Source of the DNA: Blastobasis lacticolella
Taxonomy: Eukaryota > Arthropoda > Insecta > Lepidoptera > Blastobasidae
Reading direction: 5' to 3'
NCBI GenBank assembly: GCA_905147135.1
Contig: LR990064.1
Coordinates: 13,348,001 to 13,412,000, forward strand
Length of the DNA stretch: 64,000 nt
In this document: piece after piece, positions 57,501 through 64,000 of the stretch
Position numbering within the stretch: the first letter of the stretch is position 1
Layout: every line of letters begins with the position of its first letter
Position numbers and translations under genes: made by a program
The notes under the pieces: generated by a model
Told to the model about the DNA's origin: nothing
What the model saw: only the letters and a program-made list of their open reading frames with translations
Databases searched by the model: none

Positions 57501-60500
57501 CCGCATAATATGGCCGAACCATGACAAGCGGCTACTTTAAATATTTTTAGTCTTGTTCATTCATTCATTCTTTAAAAATAAATAAATAACATCATAATGG
57601 TCTGCTTGTGGAATCATAAATTCAGTTCCAGCTTATATTCAACAGTTGTAACACACAGTACTCTGCGGCATACCACAAACCACAAAACAAATGAGAGTAC
57701 TAGTAACGGGCGGATTCTTAACCGGAAACCATGTTTATCTCTACTGACACATATTTAGTCAATTTATTACTTACATTTGTTGTTATTTACATATTTATGT
57801 AGGTACTGCATTTGTTTCATTTGATAATGTTATCGTGTCATGCCGTGATTGAGTGATGGGTAATTTTTTATTACCGCTAAAGTGGCAAACAAGCTTACGG
57901 CCTGACTGGTAAGCATTTGATTTCTATTATTCATCTCGGGTCCTTTGGGCATCTTGGCGTTGATGTACCGGTTGTGACTTGCGCACGAGGGCCTGGGGTC
58001 CGCCTTGATTGTGATCCAGGATTTGGCAGATCAGGTGATTACAGTGGAGCGACTGCCATCTGACCTCCGCGACCCTGTTATAGGGGAACCTGTAGCCGTA
58101 TTCACAATGATTCGAAACCGTTTCCGAACGATTCGACACGAAATTCGTGAGCGGCGAATCCGTGTCGATCAATTCGAAAACTGTTATTCAGAATCCCAAT
58201 AGATTCCACGGAAACTCTACTCTCTATAATATATGAAAATTTCATCAAAATTAACTGAAACCACATTTTCCTAAGAACTTTTTCGGGGTCCTATGTCGAT
58301 TCCGTATCCGAATCCGATTACCGAGCCATCGTGAATACGGCTACTGATTGGATCATAGTTACACATTTAGTTGCCTAAGTGTACCTCACGATGTTTTCCC
58401 TCACCGTAAGAGCATCGGTTAGTGTTCAGTAATGTACATAACTCAGAAAAGAGCATATTGGTGCACGGCGGCAGTGAGATTCGAGCCTGGGACCTCTCGC
58501 TAACGAGTTGGACCCAGTCACCACTAGGCCATCGACGCTCACGAACGGTATATTATCGCTAGTGAACCCGACGTGACTTCATTTGTTCTACTTTACCCCT
58601 ACTTATCCTTTTTTCTTTCTTCTAGAATCTATCATATATATAAAATCTTCCTCTTGAATCACTCTATCTATTGTTGAAAACCGCATTAAAATCCGTTGCG
58701 TAGTTTAAAATATCTAAGCGTACATAGATATTTAGGGGCAGACGGCGGAAAGCGACTTTGATTTATACTATGTATTAGTGGACCCTGGGCGCGACTTTGT
58801 TCGCGTGGTGTTCTACTCCTGCGCATACCTACTTTACTCCTACATGCCCTTTTTTCTTGCTTATAAACCTTCATCTTTAATCACTCTACGTATTGATGAA
58901 AACAGCATTAAAATCCGTTGTGTAGTTTAAAAGATCATCACAGCCCATAACAGTCCACTGCAGGACTTAGGGCCTCTCCCACAAAAAGGGAGGTTACTGC
59001 CATAATCTCCACGCTCGGCAGGCGGGTTGGAGATCGCAGTGTTATAATATAACAATGGAAAATGCTGCTGCCCATTTTCCAGACTACGGAGACTCTTGAT
59101 CTTTTGCCTCGAAAACATTAGTCGCCTTGTACGACACCCACGAGTGTAAGGGGTTGGTGCTATTCTACTCAGCTGGACACCACACGGCCGTACATACATA
59201 CATAGACACATATAGACAGAAGGCGGGAAGCGACTTTATTTTATACTTAGTATAGATAGTCGTGATTATAATTATATAACTTTCATAATCATAATTACTG
59301 ATATTGTTTCAGGTGCACGAAAGATCTCAAATGACGGACGTGCTAATGGGTCTACTGAAGAAAATTGCCAAAGTAAGTACCTTTTCATTTATTCTTTTAA
59401 GTAATAATCTTACAGAATACCGCAGCTAAACAATACTCTTTTAAATAGTGTTGTGTTTCTGCCGGTGAGTAAGGTTTCCAGTGCTCCATGGGGTGGGGAT
59501 TTGGGGAACCGTGGCTTTGGCGGTGGAGTGGCATTTGTCTTTTTGCTGCCAGAGCAACGTGTTATAGAGGTGGGCAACGCATTGGCGATACTCTTGGTGT
59601 TGCTAATGTCTATAGGCAGTGGTGACCACTTTCCAGCAGGTGGCCCGCTTGCCTGTTTGCCATATGTAAGAAAAAAATAAAAATATTCTTTGCGTGCACT
59701 AGGGTCTTTACCCGGTTGTTTAAAGCTGGCAAATTTTACACCATCGCGTAGGCTTGTTCAATGGTGATACATTTAAAAAGAAACACTTAGTAAAAATGTA
59801 TCTATCTTTTTAAATTTTTACATTTTTCTGAGAAAGTCTGAGGCTCTATTTATGAACCGCACGCCTCGCGTCGGACGGTTTAAAGTTTTTAATTTTTTAT
59901 AACTCCGTCAGTTAGTATTAGTTAAGCAATTATTTGAATATAAGTAATAATGAACGTATTGGCATTCATACAATACGGAGATCATTTAAAATGATAACGC
60001 GGGCAAAAGCTAAATTATCGTAAAAACTGTTTCCACGCGGACGATGTCGTGGGCAAAAGCTAGTAGTAAATAAGTCTATAATTTACTCAAGCTTTGCAAC
60101 AAACATAACTGACCCGGTGACAGCGTCGCTGTTGTTCGAATTGGCATGAATTTTCAAAATGGCGACACTTAGTTCCTGCTTTAGCCACCGAGTTGACGTT
60201 TGTGGCACAACATGTAGATTTTTATGCCTAATACTGACCATTGTCATGCTCTCCTTCTGTCTTTTTGTATCGAAATTCACAGAAACTTCTTTCACGTTTC
60301 CACAGAAGAGGAAGAACCTGAAAATCGTGATATCGTCAGCGACGATGGACGCTGAGTTTCTCCGCGATTTCTTCAATTTGAGGGAGAGAAGCGAGCGGAG
60401 CAAACCTAGCACGTCGGTTATAATGTCCATGGAGGGACGGACCCATCCTATAGAAGTGTTTTACTCTGAAGGTTAGTCATAGAAGTTTGTTACTAGACCA

Positions 60501-63500
60501 TAATAAACCTTGTAGCAATAAAAAACGAGTAGAGCTCGTCTAATCTAAAATGACGCGCCCCACTATCGCATTAACGCACACAAGCAAGTTTAAAATATGG
60601 ACGCAATACATATACAAATGCCGTTGTAATTGGTCATTCAGTTGCCGGTGAGACACCAACGTAGGAGCACGCGTCGTTTGATTGCACAGTTGCATTGCAA
60701 GTTTGGTTCTACTCACACATCGAAATCAACTAACTAAGTAGTGGGGCGCGTCATTTTAGACTAGACGAGCTCTACTTACATTGGCATTTTTCATACAATC
60801 GAGACAAATTGGAGACCTTGGATCTCTTGCTGGGAACTTTCTGGATGCAATTACTGGGTTCGGTCATGGTTGGCGTGGGGTGGGTTTGCTGCGGCCATAG
60901 GGTGGTCAGCGTGTCACTGTGTGTTTCCTTCCTACTTACCTTCCTTTTTGACGATTGAAAGAGATATTTAATGTCCTAATCAATAAAGAAATTTTGAATT
61001 TTGAATTTTGCCGACATTAGATAATACCCTTTCCGCCAAAGTACAATAGTCCATGCGGTTAGAGCCGCGGTCGGAAAGCTAGTCTTAGTCCAAATGCCAT
61101 ACTTCTGTTATCCCCAGAGCCAGTTCCTGACTACGTGAAAGCTACCGTCAATACCGTGATCAAGATACACGAGAATGAACCTTTTGGAGATATCCTGGCG
61201 TTTCTTACTTCACAGGTAAGAAATAATAATGACGACTTCAGTTGGTCAACATTGAGGCAGACTCGCAGAGATTCCGGGTTCGATTCCCGGCCGGGCAGAA
61301 ATTGCAAGGATGAATTTTAAATTCTGTTACGGGTCTGGGTGTTCTATGTATAATAAGTATGTATTTAAAAAATATACAAGTGGTATATCAGCTAGTTAGC
61401 ACCGATAGTTCAAGCTTTGCTTAGTTTGGGGCTAGATGGCGCTGTGTAAAGTTGTCAAAAAAAAAAAGACTATGATCCGGGATTTGGCTGTTCAGATAAA
61501 TATATTGAAGCGACTGCCGACTGATCTCCGTGACTCTGTTAATAGTGGAACCTGGCCAAATTGGATAATGGTTCACGTTCAGTCGCCTGGCGAGGGATTT
61601 TTTTATTGACAAGGGAGGCACAATGTCAGACGGACCGCCTGATGGAAAGTGACCACCGTCAACCACGACATCAGTAAACTAGGGGTGCGGATGCGGTGAG
61701 ATACTTGTAGACATAACTTGCTTGACATAACCAACGGTCCTTTTTTTTTTACCTTAGACTCTAAACACGCGAGTGTATTTGTGTCTGCCTCGGTAATCTC
61801 CCGAAAGGGTGGACCAATTTAGATGCGTTTCTTCCGTTTGGAAGCCATTTTATTAAAAAATAAAAAATTCAGACAATATTTGAGTTAGTAAAAAACTTTG
61901 CTTTGCTTTGTTTAATAAAAAAATCGTAAAACCTTTATATATTATAAAATAAATTCTCTTGCTGCGACTGTTTGTCTATCCACCAACTCCGCCTAAACCA
62001 CGCAACTAAATTTGATGCGGTTTCACTATCATTTAGAGAATTTCTTCCGGAAAGTAAACTATACTATTTTATTATATAGTATTGTTTGTCTAGTAGTATT
62101 CTGTAAGGTGGAGGTACTTCACTAGTCGGGCGGCTCCAATTTGATGGTATATGCACTAAGTACACCTGACTAAATTCAGAAGCAACATGCGTGGAAGCAA
62201 GTCAAAATGTTATGTATTGCACATAGAATAAGGTCCATTTTTGTATCACCTATATTATGCATTGCGTTGCTCCTCTTTTCGAATGTCGTGATACAAAAAT
62301 GGACCTTATTTTATAAGCGTAACTTACCATTTTGATTGGCTCCCACACTTTATACTTCTGAATTTAGATCATTCAATGTCAATAATCCGCTACATTTCAT
62401 TTGATGTGATAACATTTTTTTCAGGAAGAAATCCAAACAGCTCTAGATCTCCTGAAGTCGTACGCCGAGGATAACAACGAGAAAAATAAATACAGAAAGC
62501 ACTTCCCCAGCGGTGTGCAAGCAGCTAATATGTCGGTTCTACCTATGTATGGGAGTCTGCCTTATTACCAACAGGTTTGTACGGTTTGAAAAATAAGGTT
62601 AAAAGCTTTCCCCCCTAAGTTTCACTTTGAGGAAAGCTCTTTCTTACGCATAAAAGTCCATTTTCGTCACCGCTTTTTTTTTGTAAAATTTATCTGTTTA
62701 TTACGAACGATTATAGTGGTTGAGGGAAAATCGTTGTCAAGTATCACTACATATTATAGAACAAAGTCCGTGCCGCTTCTGTCAACGTTTTTTCACGATT
62801 TTTGCACGATTTTTTCACGGTTTTTTGTTTGTTCACGATAAACTCAAAAACTACGGAATAGATTTTCATGCGGGTTTTACCAATAGATACAGTGATTCAT
62901 GAGGAAGGTTTAGGTGTGTAATTTGTTAAGGTTACACAATATGTAAAAAGGCTATAACGTGATCTAAAAAGGCTTATCAGTATTTCTGCGATTAATAGGC
63001 AGAGCTTTTGCCAAGAGCTTTTGAACGGATGAACATCATAGAACTTTATCATAACATCATAATACTTTTTCATTTTCGAACATTGTCTATTCTAATTTTT
63101 TTTACGAAGAAATATTTATTTTTATTCACAATTCTTGACAAAGATTTTACTTGAATCTCTATCGTTTCTAAGTATTGGGTGGTTCGTTAAAATAAAAAAC
63201 AATAATTGTGACGAGAATGTACTCTTAAGATTTAGTGCCCGATGGCAATAACGACTTAGAAATAGAAATAGAAATATTTATTTGTCTATAAATTAACAGG
63301 TTTGTATCAATATATGTTTAAAATAAAAGCTTCTAGTAGACAAAATGGTCCATGACTCAGCGTTTGGGTGCAGGTAGAACCCACACCCGCTGGTATTCTG
63401 TCATGGCCTAAAGACTAAAAATTACAACGTAAAGTTTACATATACACAATTATACAGTTAAAATGGCACAAGTTGGCGCCTTAAGATATTCCTTACCACT

Positions 63501-63721
63501 TAGGCGTCACAAAGTCGATGCTTATCCAACAAAAACATAGTTTTTAAATAGGTTGGTCGTTGGTGCAATGCTTTTTATCGCAGATGAATAGATATCAAAG
63601 CAGCTATTTACAATTTTATCGCAGATCAAAGTGTTCCAAGCGGCCGACAAGGGCGTTAGAAAAGTTGTGTTAGCGACCAACATAGCTGAGACTAGCGTCA
63701 CCATATCCGGAATCGTATACG
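54351..63721 (+). CDS. DHX35: DHX35-type DEAH-box RNA helicase, partial gene (seven exons, both ends open)
   Basis: Seven exons (54351-54515, 56000-56080, 59313-59372, 60306-60471, 61118-61215, 62425-62574, 63625-63721) join in frame into about 272 residues collinear with the helicase core of DHX35. Visible motifs are Ia-like TQPR, II as DEVH, III SAT, IV-like LAFLTSQEE and V-like ATNIAETSVTI. Human DHX35 is an RNA helicase found in spliceosomal C complexes, so the likely role is nuclear pre-mRNA splicing. The Walker A exon (motif I, GKST) should lie just upstream but was not found. Motif VI and the C-terminal domains lie beyond the window. The introns are filled with SINEs, a LINE fragment and MITEs. 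DHX40 or DHX8-like helicases are less likely, given the collinear match around the SAT and VPDY segments. Confidence 0.88.
54600..55080. repeat. LINE scraps in a DHX35 intron
   Basis: A tail (ttatttatttatttccaaac) lies near 54590. 54860-55060 reads forward MGRYRWMDEVRKDLCELQ, then NWKQMARI, an RTE/Jockey-like C-terminal motif also found in reverse at 2737-2927. Confidence 0.65.
55087..55660 (-). repeat. SINE-A split by a LINE fragment
   Basis: 55087-55238 and 55545-55660 are the two parts of one reverse SINE-A. The last four bases before the break (gtta) recur where it resumes. Confidence 0.83.
55239..55545 (-). mobile_element. LINE ORF2 C-terminal fragment inside SINE-A
   Basis: The reverse strand encodes GSLCVFYRLYNGECSEELFD, later FLARTIRMWNELPATVFPLD and YDMGSFKRYI. 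It is the same CR1/Jockey-like family as 5850-6249. It is truncated at both ends, with no poly(A). Confidence 0.82.
56000..56080 (+). CDS. DHX35: DHX35 exon ending in the DE of motif II
   Basis: The acceptor tatttgcag precedes 56000. The 27 codons read FMTEGVLLREMF, then PLLMQYSCIVLDE. The donor is gttggt at 56081, phase 0. It matches the FMTEG/LLRE segment and the start of motif II in DEAH helicases. Motif II is split by the intron, DE here and VH in the next exon. A SINE-B copy begins about 80 bp downstream. Confidence 0.93.
56160..56395 (+). repeat. SINE-B in DHX35 intron
   Basis: A forward copy from atggccgtgtggtgtccgg to gctcttgtgatg, with small deletions. Confidence 0.82.
56396..56665 (-). 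repeat. SINE-A followed by an RTE-like scrap
   Basis: 56396-56605 is reverse SINE-A. 56606-56665 (cccactgctgggcaaaggcc) is a reverse RTE-like 3' fragment. Confidence 0.75.
56858..57062 (+). repeat. SINE-C, full head
   Basis: gacgacctgagtggttcaat, then B box gggttcgattcccgg and gtgttctatgtataataag. Confidence 0.9.
57280..57535 (-). mobile_element. LINE coding fragment in DHX35 intron
   Basis: The reverse strand reads KKIWMDCVMRDISERGVSVE, then MTADRDEWRKTTYCADP, a LINE C-terminal pattern. The copy at 1905-2255 is related. Confidence 0.65.
57868..57920 (-). repeat. Family E fragment
   Basis: taccgctaaagtggcaaaca, then agcttacggcctgactggt. Confidence 0.6.
57950..58540 (-). repeat. SINE-A split by MITE M7
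   Basis: The distal half (57950-58092) and the head half (58347-58540) form one reverse SINE-A once the insert is removed. Confidence 0.87.
58093..58343. mobile_element. MITE M7 (251 bp) with 3-bp CTG duplication
   Basis: The inverted ends are tagccgtattcacaatg and catcgtgaatacggcta. CTG lies at 58090-58092 and 58344-58346. A 3-bp duplication would fit PIF/Harbinger-like elements, though those prefer TWA. Confidence 0.82.
58555..59255 (+). repeat. Helitron-like copies, the second split by a SINE-B
   Basis: 58620-58770 and 58771-58932 are family H (ttgttgaaaaccgcattaaa, ctgggcgcgactttgttcgc). The second continues at 59191-59255 (ggcgggaagcgactttattt) after a SINE-B. Confidence 0.6.
58933..59190 (-). 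repeat. SINE-B inserted in Helitron-like DNA
   Basis: A full reverse copy. The host sequence resumes after it with a few bases missing, so no target duplication is visible. Confidence 0.88.
59313..59372 (+). CDS. DHX35: DHX35 exon with VHERSQMTD, completing motif II as DEVH
   Basis: The acceptor tattgtttcag precedes 59313. The 20 codons read VHERSQMTDVLMGLLKKIAK. The donor GTAAGT starts at 59373, phase 0 at both ends. Joined to the previous exon this gives DEVHER in place of the usual DEAHER. A truncated D-type SINE starts about 38 bp after the donor. Confidence 0.95.
59411..59688 (+). repeat. D-type SINE, 5'-truncated, in DHX35 intron
   Basis: It starts at ttacagaataccgcagcta and ends with the shared LINE tail and poly(A). 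It begins 38 bp after the exon donor at 59373. Confidence 0.85.
60306..60471 (+). CDS. DHX35: DHX35 exon with motif III (SAT)
   Basis: The acceptor cgtttccacag precedes 60306 and the donor is GTTAGT at 60472. The 55 codons plus one base read KRKNLKIVISSATMDAEF, then RDFFNLRER and later MEGRTHPIEVFYSE. SAT is motif III, which couples ATP hydrolysis to unwinding. The segment to EVFY aligns with the linker into RecA domain 2. Phase 1 exit completes GAG with the next exon. An M1 MITE follows 60 bp downstream. Confidence 0.96.
60532..60772. mobile_element. MITE M1, copy 4 (241 bp) in DHX35 intron
   Basis: The inverted ends gagctcgtctaatct and gactagacgagctc are flanked by TA. A short internal stretch near 60680 differs from the other copies. 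Confidence 0.9.
61118..61215 (+). CDS. DHX35: DHX35 exon with VPDYVKATV and LAFLTSQ
   Basis: The acceptor ttatccccag precedes 61118, and an alternative AG two bases on would hit a stop. The donor GTAAGA starts at 61216. The exon reads PVPDYVKATVNTVIKIHE, then FGDILAFLTSQ, the start of the motif IV region (usually FLTGQEE). It ends in phase 0. A SINE-C copy starts only about 15 bp inside the following intron. Confidence 0.95.
61231..61457 (+). repeat. SINE-C directly after a DHX35 donor
   Basis: gacgacttcagttggtcaac, B box gggttcgattcccgg, and end gatggcgctgtgtaaa. It begins 15 bp after the donor GTAAGA at 61216. Confidence 0.88.
61470..61592 (-). repeat. SINE-A fragment
   Basis: A reverse match from tatgatccgggatttggctg to ttcagtcgcctgg. 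Confidence 0.72.
61935..62150. repeat. Helitron-like and D-type scraps
   Basis: 61950-62045 (ctcttgctgcgactgtttgt) resembles a diverged family H copy. 62083-62143 is a reverse D-element piece (gtcgggcggctccaattt). Confidence 0.5.
62170..62368. mobile_element. Foldback element M5, diverged copy
   Basis: ctaaattcagaagcaacatg and aataaggtccatttttgtat are mirrored on the right (atacaaaaatggaccttatt). It corresponds to 15422-15648. Confidence 0.78.
62425..62574 (+). CDS. DHX35: DHX35 exon, EEIQTALDLL to SLPYYQQ
   Basis: The acceptor acattttttcag precedes 62425. The 50 codons run from EEIQTALDLLKSY through SVLPMYGSLPYYQQ. The donor GTTTGT starts at 62575, phase 0. This matches the DHX35 stretch that follows FLTGQEE and the LPMYAGLP-type motif before domain 2 motif V. 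The intron before it holds the foldback element copy at 62170-62368. Confidence 0.95.
63258..63420 (-). repeat. Retroelement 3' end with (TTTCTA)n tail
   Basis: A reverse copy whose tail is agaaatagaaatagaaatat. Its body, acaaaatggtccatgactca, matches the insert at about 1971-2190. Confidence 0.6.
63625..63721 (+). CDS. DHX35: DHX35 exon with motif V (ATNIAETSVTI), last in window
   Basis: The acceptor ttttatcgcag precedes 63625 and the donor GTATGT starts at 63722, phase 1. The 32 codons read IKVFQAADKGVRKVV, then LATNIAETSVTISGIVY. Motif V is complete. The next exon, outside the window, should begin by completing a valine codon and continue into the IDCGF-type segment. Just upstream, the acceptor-like string ttttatcgcagat occurs a second time, ending at 63585. 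Using that copy would shift the frame. Confidence 0.96.
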
Positions 63722-63756
63722 GTATGTTTTTATCTCTATTATAGTATTTGGAACAG

Positions 63757-64000
63757 TTCACTGGACTTGAGCCTCCTCCACGTCAGTGGAGGGTATTGCC
63801 GTAATCTCCAAGGAGTGTCGTCTTCTTTTGAATATTTACAAGACTGATCTCCAACCCGCCAGCCAAGGCAAAATTCACACACAAAAACAAATTCACACAG
63901 CGACGTCTAGCCCCAAAGTAAGCAAAGCTTGTGTTATGGGTGTTAGATAACTGATAAAATACTTATATACTCTTTTTCTTTTTAAATACTTACGTATTAA
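63757..64000. repeat. Mixed SINE-B pieces and a SINE-C cut by the window end
   Basis: 63757-63868 contains SINE-B segments in both orientations (gtaatctccaaggag, then gatctccaacccgcc). From 63870 a reverse SINE-C (acaaattcacacagcgacgt) runs off the end. Confidence 0.6.

Noticed and set aside
60083..60430. 115-residue reverse open frame
   Set aside because: It is the antisense shadow of the DHX35 SAT exon.
1..64000. A new multi-gene defence, biosynthetic or CRISPR-like system
   Set aside because: No clustered genes, direct-repeat/spacer arrays or linked enzymes are present. The window is eukaryotic intergenic DNA with two ordinary genes and many transposons.

Overview
The window looks like gene-poor, repeat-dense nuclear DNA from an insect, most likely a moth or butterfly. 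Three things support this: spliced eukaryotic exons with GT/AG borders; a ceramide phosphoethanolamine synthase, an enzyme typical of arthropods; and many tRNA-derived SINEs, MITEs, LINE 3' ends and Helitron-like fragments of the kinds common in Lepidoptera. The order is inferred from the general look of the repeats and was not tested by any search. No operons, CRISPR arrays or bacterial features are present.

Only two protein-coding genes are convincing. The first is an uninterrupted 369-codon CDS at 19150-20259 (+) with the complete CDP-alcohol phosphotransferase signature, read as ceramide phosphoethanolamine synthase (CPES). It has a GC-richer upstream region and short upstream ORFs, one of which ends on the CPES start codon. 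The second is the 5'-incomplete and 3'-open part of a DHX35-type DEAH-box RNA helicase (+), seen as seven exons between 54351 and 63721. Its motif I exon was not found and the gene runs past the right edge of the window. Its introns are full of transposable elements.

Region by region: 1-10.3 kb is a patchwork of SINEs, LINE fragments and small MITEs. 10.35-15.18 kb is bounded by a perfect 32-bp terminal inverted repeat and holds a SINE that was itself split by a hAT-type element. 15.4-16.5 kb has a large foldback element and a four-unit ~162-bp tandem array. 16.8-18.3 kb is repeats, 18.3-21.9 kb is the CPES locus, and 22-53.4 kb is intergenic repeat mosaic with many nested insertions. A 30-bp minisatellite lies at 53.44 kb, and the DHX35 locus fills the remainder.

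The repeat families carry my own labels. SINE-A is about 370 bp with a tRNA-like head and a clear B box. SINE-B is about 250 bp with an A-box-like head and a GATGATGAT-type tail. SINE-C is about 230 bp with a tRNA-like head. D elements are about 340 bp and share their 3' end with a LINE. Tail families E, F and G are short 3' pieces. M1 to M9 are inverted-repeat DNA elements, and H is Helitron-like. Strand for SINEs and LINEs is the inferred transcription direction.

No new multi-gene system was found. The most interesting signals are the divergent DHX35 exon, a SINE inserted 25 bp from its splice acceptor, the 4.8-kb TIR-bounded block, and several nested or chimeric transposons whose insertion order can be read directly.
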